A stretch of 64,000 nucleotides of DNA from Pseudomonas tolaasii NCPPB 2192 (GTDB taxonomy: Bacteria; Pseudomonadota; Gammaproteobacteria; Pseudomonadales; Pseudomonadaceae): contig NZ_PHHD01000001.1 in the NCBI RefSeq assembly GCF_002813445.1, positions 3,162,001 through 3,226,000 on the forward strand, given 5' to 3'. A program made the position numbers and the translations under genes. Position 1 is the first letter of the stretch. Every line of letters starts with the position of its first letter. The notes beneath the pieces are model-generated. The model was not told the DNA's origin, did not search any database, and was given only the letters and a program-made list of their open reading frames with translations. Below are positions 45,684 through 54,758 of the stretch, piece after piece.

Positions 45684-45710
45684 CAAACGGGCGTATGAAT
45701 TGAGCGTTTG
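45684..45710 (+). promoter_or_regulatory. PsrA-like double operator upstream of fadBA
   Basis: Two 14-bp boxes sharing one G: CAAAC-GGGC-GTATG (45684-45697) and GAATT-GAGC-GTTTG (45697-45710). Each is a degenerate version of the PsrA motif (G/C)AAAC-N4-GTTT(G/C). The geometry is the same as at psrA (54970-54996). The fadB start is 149 bp downstream. Confidence 0.65.
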
Positions 45711-45859
45711 TCTGTCGGACGTCTCATACATAACCCCGACTATCGCATTGGCGGGTGTGCCTGGCGGATTGGCATGAGCATTGACGCAAACGTCGGTGTC
45801 AGACCAGAGGCCAGCGTCCAGTGTGTACTGTTCAGCTTCCATATCGTGGAGATCAGTTG

Positions 45860-48007
45860 ATGATTTACGAAGGTAAAGCCATCACGGTTAAGGCTCTTGA
45901 AAGTGGCATCGTCGAACTGAAATTCGACCTCAAGGGTGAGTCCGTCAACAAGTTCAACCGTCTAACCCTGAATGAATTGCGTCAGGCCGTAGACACCATC
46001 AAAGCAGATACTTCGGTCAAGGGCGTGATCGTCTCCAGCGGCAAGGACGTGTTCATCGTCGGCGCTGACATCACCGAATTCGTCGACAACTTCAAGCTGC
46101 CCGATGCAGAGCTTGTGGCCGGCAACCTCGAAGCCAACAAGATTTTCAGCGATTTCGAAGACCTCAATGTGCCAACCGTGGCTGCCATCAATGGCATCGC
46201 GCTGGGCGGCGGCCTGGAAATGTGCCTGGCCGCAGACTTCCGTGTGATGTCGGCCACCGCCAAAATCGGCCTGCCTGAAGTCAAGCTGGGCATCTACCCG
46301 GGTTTTGGCGGCACCGTACGCCTGCCGCGCCTGATCGGCGCCGACAACGCTATCGAGTGGATTGCCGCCGGTAAGGAAAACAAAGCCGAAGACGCACTGA
46401 AAGTCGGTGCCGTTGACGCTGTGGTTGCCCCGGAAAAACTGGCGGAAGCGGCACTGAACCTGATCAAGGGCGCCATCAGCGGCGAATTTGACTACAAGGC
46501 CAAGCGTCAGCCGAAGCTGGAAAAACTGAAACTCAACGCCATCGAACAAATGATGTCGTTCGAAACCGCCAAAGGTTTCGTGGCTGGCCAGGCCGGCCCG
46601 AACTACCCAGCACCGGTTGAAGCGATCAAGACCATCCAGAAAGCCGCGAACTTCGGTCGCGACAAGGCGCTGGAAGTGGAAGCGGCTGGCTTCGTCAAAC
46701 TGGCGAAAACCTCCGCAGCCCAGAGCCTGATCGGCCTGTTCCTGAACGATCAGGAACTGAAGAAAAAGGCCAAGGCCTACGACGAAATCGCCAAAGACGT
46801 GAAACAGGCTGCCGTACTCGGCGCCGGGATCATGGGCGGCGGTATCGCCTACCAGTCGGCGTCCAAAGGCACGCCGATCCTGATGAAAGACATCAACGAG
46901 CACGGCATCGAGCAAGGCCTGGCCGAAGCTGCCAAGCTGCTGGTCGGCCGCGTTGATAAAGGTCGCATGACGGCTGCGAAAATGGCTGAAGTGCTTAACG
47001 GCATTCGTCCTACGCTGTCCTACGGCGATTTCGGCCACGTCGACCTGGTGGTCGAAGCGGTTGTCGAGAACCCGAAGGTCAAGCAAGCGGTACTGGCCGA
47101 AGTGGAAGCCCAGGTTAAGGAAGACACTATCCTGGCCTCCAACACCTCGACCATTTCCATCTCGCTGCTGGCCAAGGCCTTGAAGCGTCCGGAAAACTTT
47201 GTCGGCATGCACTTCTTCAACCCGGTGCACATGATGCCGCTGGTGGAAGTGATCCGCGGCGAGAAGTCCAGTGAGCAAGCCGTGGCGACCACCGTTGCCT
47301 ACGCCAAGAAAATGGGCAAGAACCCGATCGTGGTCAACGACTGCCCGGGCTTCCTGGTCAACCGCGTGCTGTTCCCGTACTTCGGCGGTTTCGCCAAGCT
47401 GGTCAGTGCCGGTGTGGACTTCGTGCGCATCGACAAAGTGATGGAAAAATTCGGCTGGCCAATGGGCCCGGCGTACCTGATGGACGTGGTCGGCATCGAC
47501 ACCGGCCACCACGGTCGCGACGTCATGGCTGAAGGCTTCCCGGACCGCATGAAGGACGACCGCCGCTCCGCGATCGACGCGCTGTACGAGGCCAAGCGCC
47601 TGGGCCAGAAGAACGGCAAGGGTTTCTACGCCTATGAGGCCGACAAAAAGGGCAAGCAGAAGAAAGTGGCCGACCCGTCGGTGCACGAAGTGCTGGCTCC
47701 GGTCATCTACGAACAGCGTGAAGTGTCGGACGAAGACATCATCAACTGGATGATGATCGCCCTGTGCCTGGAAACCGTACGCTGCCTGGAAGACGGCATC
47801 GTTGAAACCGCCGCCGAAGCCGATATGGGCCTGGTGTACGGTATTGGTTTCCCTCCATTCCGTGGCGGTGCGCTGCGTTACATCGACTCGATCGGTGTGG
47901 CCGAGTTCGTTGCCCTGGCTGACAAATACGCTGATTTGGGCCCGCTGTACCACCCGACCGCGAAGCTGCGTGAGATGGCCAAAAATGGCCAGAGCTTCTT
48001 CGGCTAA
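45860..48007 (+). CDS. fadB: Fatty acid oxidation complex alpha subunit FadB
   Basis: This 715-residue multifunctional enzyme combines enoyl-CoA hydratase/isomerase (residues 1-190) with L-3-hydroxyacyl-CoA dehydrogenase (about 310-715). The hydratase part shows VSSGKDVFIVGADITEF (about 57-73) and AINGIALGGGLEMCLAADFRV (about 111-131) with GLPEVKLGIYPGFGGT. The dehydrogenase has AAVLGAGIMGGGIAYQSA (about 315-332) and NPIVVNDCPGFLVNRVLFPYFGG. It works with FadA in a membrane-associated complex. The ATG at 45860 follows TGGAG. It is the first gene of fadBA, with a PsrA-like operator upstream. Confidence 0.95.
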   Translation: MIYEGKAITVKALESGIVELKFDLKGESVNKFNRLTLNELRQAVDTIKADTSVKGVIVSSGKDVFIVGADITEFVDNFKLPDAELVAGNLEANKIFSDFEDLNVPTVAAINGIALGGGLEMCLAADFRVMSATAKIGLPEVKLGIYPGFGGTVRLPRLIGADNAIEWIAAGKENKAEDALKVGAVDAVVAPEKLAEAALNLIKGAISGEFDYKAKRQPKLEKLKLNAIEQMMSFETAKGFVAGQAGPNYPAPVEAIKTIQKAANFGRDKALEVEAAGFVKLAKTSAAQSLIGLFLNDQELKKKAKAYDEIAKDVKQAAVLGAGIMGGGIAYQSASKGTPILMKDINEHGIEQGLAEAAKLLVGRVDKGRMTAAKMAEVLNGIRPTLSYGDFGHVDLVVEAVVENPKVKQAVLAEVEAQVKEDTILASNTSTISISLLAKALKRPENFVGMHFFNPVHMMPLVEVIRGEKSSEQAVATTVAYAKKMGKNPIVVNDCPGFLVNRVLFPYFGGFAKLVSAGVDFVRIDKVMEKFGWPMGPAYLMDVVGIDTGHHGRDVMAEGFPDRMKDDRRSAIDALYEAKRLGQKNGKGFYAYEADKKGKQKKVADPSVHEVLAPVIYEQREVSDEDIINWMMIALCLETVRCLEDGIVETAAEADMGLVYGIGFPPFRGGALRYIDSIGVAEFVALADKYADLGPLYHPTAKLREMAKNGQSFFG

Positions 48008-48036
48008 GTGCCCAGACGACTAGAGCGAGAATATTT

Positions 48037-49212
48037 ATGAGCTTGAATCCAAGAGACGTCGTGATTGTCGACTTCGGTCGTACTCCGATGGGCCGCTCCA
48101 AGGGCGGCATGCACCGCAACACCCGCGCTGAAGACATGTCGGCGCACCTGATCAGCAAAGTGCTTGAGCGCAACACCAAGGTCGATCCGAACGAAGTCGA
48201 GGACGTGATCTGGGGCTGCGTCAACCAGACCCTGGAGCAGGGCTGGAACATCGCGCGCATGGCGTCGCTGATGACCCAGATTCCGCACACGGCCGCTGGC
48301 CAAACCGTCAGCCGTCTGTGCGGTTCGTCGATGAGCGCGCTGCACACCGCTGCGCAAGCGATCATGACCGGTAACGGCGATGTATTCGTGGTCGGTGGCG
48401 TGGAGCACATGGGCCACGTCAGCATGATGCACGGCGTCGACCCGAACCCGCACATGTCGCTGTACGCGGCAAAAGCCTCGGGCATGATGGGCCTGACCGC
48501 GGAAATGCTCGGCAAAATGCACGGCATTACCCGCGAAGCCCAGGACGCATTCGGCCTGCGTTCCCACCAGTTGGCCCACAAGGCGACCGTGGAAGGCAAG
48601 TTCAAGGATGAAATCATCCCGATGAACGGTTACGACGAGAACGGTTTCCTGAAACTGTTCGACTACGACGAAACCATTCGTCCGGACACCACCCTGGAAA
48701 GCCTGGCGGCTCTGAAGCCAGCGTTCAATCCAAAGGGCGGCACCGTGACTGCCGGCACTTCGTCGCAAATCACCGACGGCGCCTCGTGCATGATCGTGAT
48801 GTCGGCGCAGCGTGCTCAGGACCTGGGTATCCAGCCGCTGGCCGTGATCCGTTCGATGGCCGTGGCGGGTGTGGACCCGGCAATCATGGGCTATGGTCCA
48901 GTACCGGCCACACAAAAAGCCTTGAAGCGCGCGGGCTTGACCATCAACGACATCGACTTCTTCGAGCTCAACGAAGCTTTCGCGGCACAGGCTCTGCCCG
49001 TGCTGAAAGATTTGAAAGTACTCGACAAGATGAATGAGAAGGTTAACCTGCACGGCGGTGCGATTGCCCTGGGCCACCCATTCGGTTGCTCCGGTGCACG
49101 TATTTCCGGCACTCTGCTTAACGTGATGAAGCAAAATGGCGGCAACCTTGGGGTTGCAACCATGTGCATTGGTCTCGGCCAAGGCATTTCCACCGTCTTC
49201 GAACGCGTTTAA
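48037..49212 (+). CDS. fadA: 3-ketoacyl-CoA thiolase FadA
   Basis: This 391-residue thiolase releases acetyl-CoA in the last step of beta-oxidation. The acyl-accepting cysteine is C95 in SRLCGSSMSALHTAAQAI. The C-terminal catalytic residues lie in NLHGGAIALGHPFGCSGARISGTL (His and Cys near 344 and 350-374) and in the closing MCIGLGQGISTVFERV. The gap to fadB is 29 bp, so the two are one transcript. A strong terminator follows. Confidence 0.95.
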   Translation: MSLNPRDVVIVDFGRTPMGRSKGGMHRNTRAEDMSAHLISKVLERNTKVDPNEVEDVIWGCVNQTLEQGWNIARMASLMTQIPHTAAGQTVSRLCGSSMSALHTAAQAIMTGNGDVFVVGGVEHMGHVSMMHGVDPNPHMSLYAAKASGMMGLTAEMLGKMHGITREAQDAFGLRSHQLAHKATVEGKFKDEIIPMNGYDENGFLKLFDYDETIRPDTTLESLAALKPAFNPKGGTVTAGTSSQITDGASCMIVMSAQRAQDLGIQPLAVIRSMAVAGVDPAIMGYGPVPATQKALKRAGLTINDIDFFELNEAFAAQALPVLKDLKVLDKMNEKVNLHGGAIALGHPFGCSGARISGTLLNVMKQNGGNLGVATMCIGLGQGISTVFERV

Positions 49213-49230
49213 GCGTCGGGTTGACGGAAG

Positions 49231-49260
49231 CCGGGGCCCAGTGCCCCGGTTTTTGTTTTT
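49231..49260 (+). terminator. Rho-independent terminator of fadBA
   Basis: CCGGGGC-ccagt-GCCCCGG followed by TTTTTGTTTTTT, 18 bp after the fadA stop. Confidence 0.92.
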
Positions 49261-49309
49261 TGGAATTTTTAATATTTTTTTTCAACAAAATTTGTACGAG
49301 GGCCAGAGC

Positions 49310-49546
49310 ATGAAAGTCGAACCAGGGCTCTACCGACATTATAAGGGGCCGCAGTACCGCGTTTTTAACGTGGCGCGGCACTCGGAGACCGAAGAAGAAG
49401 TGGTGTTTTACCAAGCACTGTATGGCGATTACGGCTTTTGGGTACGCCCATTGAGCATGTTTGTGGAGACCGTCGAAGTTGACGGCGAGCAGGTCCCGCG
49501 CTTTGCTTTGGTCCAGGCCGAACCCAGTCTTTTTTCAGGGCAATAA
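49310..49546 (+). CDS. DUF1653 family protein
   Basis: This 78-residue protein, opening MKVEPGLYRHYKGPQYRVFNVARHSETEEEVVFYQALY, continues GDYGFWVRPLSMFVETVEVDG and matches DUF1653, a small beta-rich family of unknown function. The ATG at 49310 has GAGG upstream. The frame in the genome extends back into fadA, but nothing before this ATG is supported. It sits between the fadBA terminator and the topA promoter, so it is probably transcribed on its own. Confidence 0.85.
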   Translation: MKVEPGLYRHYKGPQYRVFNVARHSETEEEVVFYQALYGDYGFWVRPLSMFVETVEVDGEQVPRFALVQAEPSLFSGQ

Positions 49547-49571
49547 CGGCAGGCCGCGCAGAATGCTGCGC

Positions 49572-49600
49572 TTGACCTCACCTTGTTGCCACTATATATA
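49572..49600 (+). promoter_or_regulatory. Sigma-70-type promoter of topA
   Basis: TTGACC (49572-49577), 17 bp, TATATA (49595-49600). The predicted start is near 49607, 54 bp before the topA ATG. Confidence 0.7.
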
Positions 49601-49660
49601 GCGTTGCCGCGACAGGCGCCAACTGCCTTTCACTTCTCGAATTCAGGAATTTTCCGATCC

Positions 49661-52282
49661 ATGGGCAAATCGCTGGTCATTGTGGAATCCCCGGCTAAGG
49701 CCAAGACCATCAACAAGTACTTGGGCAACGAGTACGTGGTGAAGTCGAGTATCGGCCATATCCGAGACCTGCCCACCAGCGGTTCGGCTAGCGCCAGCAA
49801 GGAGCCAGCCGCCAAGCGCGGCAAGGCGGCTGCGGGCGAGGGTCCGGTGCTCACCCCTAAAGAGAAAGCGCGCAAGCAGCTGGTCTCGCGCATGGGTGTG
49901 GACCCGGATCATGGCTGGAAGGCCAAGTACGAAATCCTTCCAGGCAAGGAAAAGGTCATCGAAGAGCTGCGCCGGCTCGCCAAGGATGCCGACACCATCT
50001 ATCTCGCAACGGACTTGGACCGCGAAGGGGAAGCCATTGCCTGGCACCTGCGGGAAGCCATCGGCGGTGATGACAGCCGCTACAAGCGCGTGGTGTTCAA
50101 CGAAATCACCAAGAAAGCCATCCAGGAAGCCTTCTCCAAGCCGGGCGAGCTGGATATCGACCGTGTCAACGCCCAACAGGCTCGTCGTTTCCTCGACCGC
50201 GTTGTGGGTTACATGGTTTCGCCATTGCTGTGGGCGAAGATCGCCCGTGGGTTGTCCGCTGGCCGTGTGCAATCGGTTGCGGTAAAGCTGGTGGTGGAGC
50301 GTGAGCGCGAGATTCGTGCGTTCATCCCCGAAGAGTACTGGGAAGTCCACGTCGACCTCGGCACCGCCAAGGGCGCCAACGTGCGCTTTGAAGTGGCCCG
50401 CGAAAAAGGCGAGGCCTTCAAGCCGCTGAACGAAGCTCAGGCCATGGCTGCGCTGGAAAAGCTCAAGGCGTCCAGCTACAGCATCGTCAAGCGTGAAGAC
50501 AAACCGACCAGCAGCAAGCCGTCGGCGCCGTTCATTACCTCCACCCTGCAGCAGGCCGCGAGTAACCGCCTGGGCTTTGGTGTGAAGAAAACCATGATGA
50601 TGGCCCAGCGTTTGTACGAAGCTGGCTACATCACGTATATGCGTACTGACTCCACCAACCTGTCGGTGGACGCGGTCGCGATGGCGCGCACTTATATTGA
50701 AGGCGAGTTCGGCAAGAAGTACCTGCCGGAGAGTCCGAACGTCTACAGCAGCAAGGAAGGCGCACAAGAGGCTCACGAAGCGATTCGTCCCTCTGACGCC
50801 AACACCACGCCTGCCAAGCTGAGCGGCATGGAGCGTGACGCTGAGCGCCTCTACGAGCTGATCTGGCGCCAGTTCCTGGCCTGCCAGATGCTGCCGGCGC
50901 AATACCTGTCCACTACCGTGAGCGTGGGTGCTGGCGACTTCGAGCTGCGTGCCAAGGGCCGTATCCTCAAGTTCGACGGCTACACCCGCGTGATGCCGCA
51001 AATCGCCAAGCCGGGTGATGACGACGTGCTGCCGGACATGGCCCAGGGCGACACGCTGAAGCTGATCAAGCTCGATCCGTCCCAGCACTTCACCAAGCCG
51101 CCGGCGCGTTATTCGGAAGCCAGCCTGGTCAAAGAGATGGAAAAACGCGGCATTGGTCGTCCTTCGACCTACGCGGCGATCATCTCGACCATTCAGGACC
51201 GTGGCTACGTAGCGCTGCACAACCGTCGTTTCTACTCGGAAAAGATGGGCGATATCGTGACCGAGCGTCTGTCCGAGAGCTTCTCCAACCTCATGGACTA
51301 CGGCTTCACCGCCGGCATGGAAGAGAACCTCGATGACGTGGCCCAGGGCGAACGCGACTGGAAAAATGTGCTGGACGAGTTCTACGGCGACTTCAAAAAG
51401 AAACTCGAAGTGGCCGAAAGCCCTGACAGCGGCATGCGCGCCAACCAGCCGGTGATGACTGACATCCCGTGCCAGACCTGCGGCCGCCCGATGCAGATTC
51501 GTACGGCATCCACCGGTGTGTTCCTGGGTTGCTCGGGTTACAGCCTGCCGCCCAAAGAGCGCTGCAAGGCCACCGTCAACCTGGTGCCGGGCGATGAAAT
51601 CGCCGCTGACGACGAGGGTGAGTCCGAGTCGCTGGTACTGCGTGGCAAGCACCGCTGCCCGATCTGCAGTACGGCGATGGACGCCTACCTGCTGGACGAG
51701 AAGCACAAGCTGCACATCTGCGGTAACAACCCGGATTGCAATGGCTACGAGATCGAAGAGGGTACTTACCGCATCAAGGGCTACGAAGGTCCGAGCCTGG
51801 AGTGCGACAAGTGCGGCAGCGAGATGCAACTCAAGACCGGCCGCTTCGGCAAGTTCTTCGGCTGCACCAACCCGACCTGCAAAAACACGCGCAAACTGCT
51901 GAAAAGCGGTGACGCGGCGCCGCCGAAGATGGACCCGGTGAAGATGCCTGAGCTCAAGTGTGAGAAGGTCAACGACACCTACATCCTGCGTGACGGCGCT
52001 TCGGGCCTGTTCCTGGCGGCCAGCCAGTTCCCGAAAAACCGCGAGACCCGCGCTCCGCTGGTGCTGGAGATCGTGCCGCACAAGGACGAAATTGATCCGA
52101 AGTACCACTTTCTGTGTGAAGCGCCGAAGAAGGATCCCGACGGTCGCCCGGCCGTGATCCGCTACAGCCGCAAAACCAAGGAGCAGTACGTTCAGACCGA
52201 AGTGGACGGCAAGCCTACCGGCTGGAAAGCGTTCTACGACGGCGGCAAGTGGAAGGTCGAGGACAAGCGCCAGGGCGCTTGA
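49661..52282 (+). CDS. topA: DNA topoisomerase I
   Basis: This 873-residue type IA topoisomerase relaxes negative supercoils. The Toprim domain opens KSLVIVESPAKAKTINKYLG and contains YLATDLDREGEAIAWHLREA (about 112-131). The active tyrosine is Y326 in GYITYMRTDSTNLS. The C-terminal part (from about 600) has several CxxC zinc ribbons: IPCQTCGRPMQIRTASTGVFLGCSGY, HRCPICSTAMD, LECDKCGSEMQLKTGRFGKFFGCTNPTC. A near-consensus promoter is present upstream. The 26 codons in front of the ATG were discarded. Confidence 0.95.
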   Translation: MGKSLVIVESPAKAKTINKYLGNEYVVKSSIGHIRDLPTSGSASASKEPAAKRGKAAAGEGPVLTPKEKARKQLVSRMGVDPDHGWKAKYEILPGKEKVIEELRRLAKDADTIYLATDLDREGEAIAWHLREAIGGDDSRYKRVVFNEITKKAIQEAFSKPGELDIDRVNAQQARRFLDRVVGYMVSPLLWAKIARGLSAGRVQSVAVKLVVEREREIRAFIPEEYWEVHVDLGTAKGANVRFEVAREKGEAFKPLNEAQAMAALEKLKASSYSIVKREDKPTSSKPSAPFITSTLQQAASNRLGFGVKKTMMMAQRLYEAGYITYMRTDSTNLSVDAVAMARTYIEGEFGKKYLPESPNVYSSKEGAQEAHEAIRPSDANTTPAKLSGMERDAERLYELIWRQFLACQMLPAQYLSTTVSVGAGDFELRAKGRILKFDGYTRVMPQIAKPGDDDVLPDMAQGDTLKLIKLDPSQHFTKPPARYSEASLVKEMEKRGIGRPSTYAAIISTIQDRGYVALHNRRFYSEKMGDIVTERLSESFSNLMDYGFTAGMEENLDDVAQGERDWKNVLDEFYGDFKKKLEVAESPDSGMRANQPVMTDIPCQTCGRPMQIRTASTGVFLGCSGYSLPPKERCKATVNLVPGDEIAADDEGESESLVLRGKHRCPICSTAMDAYLLDEKHKLHICGNNPDCNGYEIEEGTYRIKGYEGPSLECDKCGSEMQLKTGRFGKFFGCTNPTCKNTRKLLKSGDAAPPKMDPVKMPELKCEKVNDTYILRDGASGLFLAASQFPKNRETRAPLVLEIVPHKDEIDPKYHFLCEAPKKDPDGRPAVIRYSRKTKEQYVQTEVDGKPTGWKAFYDGGKWKVEDKRQGA

Positions 52283-52318
52283 TCGGTTAATCTGCCCATC
52301 AGGTAAGAGCGGGCTTGC

Positions 52319-52411
52319 TGTGGCGAGGGAGCTTGCTCCCGCTGGACTGCGCAGCAGGCCCAACTTTTCAGGGCGCTTCGCAACCGGGCGAGAGCAAGCG
52401 CCCTCGCCACA
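52319..52411. repeat. REP doublet (TGTGGCGAGGG type)
   Basis: TGTGGCGAGGGAGCTTGCTC on the left and GAGCAAGCGCCCTCGCCACA on the right flank GGACTGCGCAGCAGG and GGGCGCTTCGCAAC. It lies between topA and the next gene. Confidence 0.8.
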
Positions 52412-52455
52412 TTACACAGCCAGCATCACGCTTTTTCGTTGCGGAGACTGCCGTT

Positions 52456-52977
52456 ATGGCCAACGAACTCTATACCCGTACCAATCAAAAAATTTACTTC
52501 GCGGGTTTGTCCCTGGAAGCCCTTGGCCGTGCCGAGGAAGGGAAAGAGATGAACGCCATCGCGCTGGTCCAGGCGGGGCGTGAGGCGGCGTTGTTCCATC
52601 TATACGGTGCCTTGTTGGGCTTGTGTCATGAGATTGCCGGGTTCTACCGCCTGCCCCAGGCCGGTTCGCCCCGTGCAGAAATGATCATGACCCGCGAAGT
52701 GCTGGAAGCCATGGCCATTCCCGAACTGGCTGAGCTGGTAGAAATGGCTCAGAGCCCTGATAGCTGGGTGGCGCGCTTGCTCAAGGCCCACGCCGACATG
52801 TTTCAGCCGCCGCGTATTCCTCATGTGCCAAAGGGTGATGTGACCCAGCCGCTGATCGTGGCCGTTGCGCTGGAAGAGGACGAACCCAAGCCGCTGAGCC
52901 GCGAAGAACTTGAGAGTTGGCGTCAGGAGCTGAAGAAGATGGCGCTGCGCTTTCGTGAAGGTTTGAACGAGTGCTGA
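52456..52977 (+). CDS. DUF6586 family protein
   Basis: This 173-residue soluble protein opens MANELYTRTNQKIYFAGLSLE and has a helical core (ALVQAGREAALFHLYGALLGLCHEIAGFYRL, about 36-66) followed by MIMTREVLEAMAIPELAELVEMAQSPDSWVARLL. It is conserved in Pseudomonas immediately downstream of topA (PA3010 type). The function is unknown. The ATG at 52456 is chosen from conservation; 47 upstream codons would come from the REP element. The next small gene begins about 230 bp downstream after another REP. Confidence 0.8.
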   Translation: MANELYTRTNQKIYFAGLSLEALGRAEEGKEMNAIALVQAGREAALFHLYGALLGLCHEIAGFYRLPQAGSPRAEMIMTREVLEAMAIPELAELVEMAQSPDSWVARLLKAHADMFQPPRIPHVPKGDVTQPLIVAVALEEDEPKPLSREELESWRQELKKMALRFREGLNEC

Positions 52978-52997
52978 GAGGTTTGCACTGAAAAAAA

Positions 52998-53083
52998 GTG
53001 GGAGCTGGCTTGCCTGCGATAGCATCGCCTCGATTTTGACTGAAAGACCGAAGTGTCTGCATCGCAGGCAAGCCAGCTTCCAC
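52998..53083. repeat. REP doublet (GTGGGAGCTGG type)
   Basis: GTGGGAGCTGGCTTGCCTGC and its inverse; the right arm has one change (GCTTCCAC). Confidence 0.85.
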
Positions 53084-53169
53084 AGTGACAAGTGCGTTCC
53101 CGAGACCACCATTCATCAAGCCGTAAAGAAACCTGTTCAGATCCCACGCGATGCCGGGTGGATGACTGA

Positions 53170-53175
53170 TATAAT
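53170..53175 (+). promoter_or_regulatory. Probable -10 of the 53204 gene
   Basis: A perfect TATAAT followed by CCCGGCC, 28 bp before the start. The -35 is not recognisable. Confidence 0.45.
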
Positions 53176-53203
53176 CCCGGCCTTTCGTGGAGAACAGACT
53201 TTT

Positions 53204-53437
53204 ATGCCAACGTCCTTTCTGGAAATTGTTGAACTGCCTGACGGCCGAATCGAGCTGCGCCGGGCTGAGGACGAGGGTTCTCTGGTTATTCTGGATTTTT
53301 CAGAAGACGCAAAAGCGTTTCTGCAAGGCCAGCACGTTGAAGTGGCGAAAGCCATGTTGAGCGTCGGTGTGCAGATGGCGGGTCGTCTGGCTGAAGGTGA
53401 GCCGGAGAAGGAAGATGGGCCGCGGGTGCTTCACTGA
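53204..53437 (+). CDS. Small conserved protein of unknown function (PA3009-like)
   Basis: This 77-residue acidic protein opens MPTSFLEIVELPDGRIELRRA and continues EDEGSLVILDFSEDAKAFLQGQHVEVAKAMLSVGVQMAGRL. It has strands at the start and one helix, with no signal peptide. It occurs in Pseudomonas between the DUF6586 gene and sulA/lexA. TGGAGA at good spacing marks the ATG. The function is not known. Confidence 0.78.
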   Translation: MPTSFLEIVELPDGRIELRRAEDEGSLVILDFSEDAKAFLQGQHVEVAKAMLSVGVQMAGRLAEGEPEKEDGPRVLH

Positions 53438-53490
53438 GACCCGAAGGCGGCCATTGTGGTTAAGGTGGCCTCTGTGGTGAGCGATTTTTT

Positions 53491-53624
53491 TTGCGGCGAG
53501 CGAGCTTGCTCGCGCTGGGCTGCGAAGCGGCCCTGAATGGATTGATACGGTATCTCAGGCATTCCACGGTGCCTGGTTTTGGGGCTGCTTCGCAGCCCAG
53601 CGCGAGCAAGCTCGCTCGCCACAA
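53491..53624. repeat. REP doublet (TGTGGCGAGC type), 134 bp
   Basis: TTGCGGCGAGCGAGCTTGCT on the left and its near-inverse on the right. Inner arms GGGCTGCGAAGC / GCTTCGCAGCCC also pair, giving a long interrupted palindrome between convergent genes. Confidence 0.85.
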
Positions 53625-53655
53625 TAAGCTCGCCTGCTACAAGCCAGCCTGTGTT

Positions 53656-54129
53656 TTATCCCAATCGAATATTCAAACTCTGTGCATCGCCCACGCGTGC
53701 GGCAGTGATCAACTGCTGCTTGGCGCTCGCATTCAACGGGCTCAGCCAACTCACTACCGTATGGCTGCGGCCCAGGCGCAGCGCCTCACAGGTCAACTGC
53801 TGAGCGCTTTGCGTACCGCGCGGCTGCAGCAACAGGATGCGTTCACGGTTGAGGCCTGCGTCCCGCAGCCAGGCCTGTGTCAGGCTGGCAGGCGGGGCGA
53901 TCAGTGTGAGCCAGCGCGCATCCTGCTCTTCGCTCAGTTCGCGCAGGATCGGGGCCAGCAGGCTCAGGCAACTTCCTGCTGCACCGCGCAACGACAGCTC
54001 GCTGAACGCCTCAGGCTCGGCGCACCAGGGCGCTTCGACCGTTTCCTTGAGGATGGGCGCAAGGGGTTGGGCCATAAAGGCCTCAAACAGCGATAGTTGT
54101 GCCTGTTGCGGGGTGTGCATGAATTGCAT
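53656..54129 (-). CDS. sulA: SOS cell-division inhibitor SulA
   Basis: This 157-residue protein is an SulA-type division inhibitor that blocks FtsZ during SOS. It contains a RecA-like core with SLRGAAGSCLSLLAPILRELSEEQDARWLTLIAPPASLTQAWLRDAGLN and LGRSHTVVSWLSPLNASAKQQLITAA. The ATG at 54129 follows GAGGAGG. It starts 10 bp after the lexA stop, so lexA and sulA form one SOS operon, an arrangement known in Pseudomonas but unlike E. coli. Confidence 0.88.
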   Translation of the reverse strand: MQFMHTPQQAQLSLFEAFMAQPLAPILKETVEAPWCAEPEAFSELSLRGAAGSCLSLLAPILRELSEEQDARWLTLIAPPASLTQAWLRDAGLNRERILLLQPRGTQSAQQLTCEALRLGRSHTVVSWLSPLNASAKQQLITAARVGDAQSLNIRLG

Positions 54130-54139
54130 GGTGCCTCCT

Positions 54140-54748
54140 CTAGCGGCGAATGACGCCGACACTCAGGCCTTCTATCACCAGGTCCTGATCTTTCAGGTTC
54201 ACTTCAATCGGGGCGAACTCAGGGTTCTCGGCCAACAGCCAGACCTTGCTGCCTTCGCGCTTGAAACGTTTGACGGTGACTTCATCGCCAATACGCGCGA
54301 CGACGATCTGGCCGTTGCGGGCTTCGCGTGTGGTATGGACGGCCAGCAGGTCGCCGTCGAAAATGCCCACGTCCTTCATGCTCATGCCGTGAACGCGCAA
54401 CAGGTAGTCGGCGCGGGGATGAAAAAAGGTCGGGTTGATGTTGCAGGATTCTTCGACGTGCTGTTGCGCCAGAATGGGCGCACCCGCAGCGACGCGGCCG
54501 ATGATCGGCAGGGTCGATTCGTCTGCCTTGGCTTCAAAGCCGGGAATGCGAATGCCGCGTGAGGCACCCGGGGTCATCTCGATCGCACCTTTGCGGGCGA
54601 GGGCCTTGAGGTGTTCTTCGGCAGCGTTGGGGGACTTGAACCCCAGTTCCAGCGCAATTTCCGCTCGTGTCGGCGGGTAGCCGTTGTCATCGAGGCAGCG
54701 CTTGATAAAAGCCAGAATCTCAGCTTGGCGTGGCGTCAGTTTTAGCAT
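54140..54748 (-). CDS. lexA: LexA repressor
   Basis: This 202-residue SOS master repressor has an N-terminal winged helix (residues 1-70) with the recognition region YPPTRAEIALELGFKSPNAAEEHLKAL. Its self-cleavage site is Ala88-Gly89 in GRVAAGAPIL, and the catalytic dyad is Ser123 (VHGMSMKDVG) and Lys160 (DEVTVKRFKR). It autoregulates: two SOS boxes lie over its own promoter. It is the first gene of lexA-sulA. Confidence 0.95.
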   Translation of the reverse strand: MLKLTPRQAEILAFIKRCLDDNGYPPTRAEIALELGFKSPNAAEEHLKALARKGAIEMTPGASRGIRIPGFEAKADESTLPIIGRVAAGAPILAQQHVEESCNINPTFFHPRADYLLRVHGMSMKDVGIFDGDLLAVHTTREARNGQIVVARIGDEVTVKRFKREGSKVWLLAENPEFAPIEVNLKDQDLVIEGLSVGVIRR

Positions 54749-54758
54749 GTTGATCGCT

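Larger units (their letters stand above)
45365..45859. other. 495-bp intergenic region upstream of fadB
   Basis: It holds the candidate small RNA on the minus strand (left third), an AT-richer stretch without a recognisable signal (about 45500-45640), and the PsrA-like double operator (45684-45710). The reading frames present (for example 45495-45842 minus) lack support. Confidence 0.6.

Noticed and set aside
45495..45842. 115-residue minus-strand frame upstream of fadB
   Set aside because: No ribosome-binding site, crosses the PsrA-like operators, no recognisable family. The leftward terminator better fits a small RNA.
49643..52363. 906-residue minus-strand frame opposite topA
   Set aside because: Shadow of topA codon bias; no recognisable motif.
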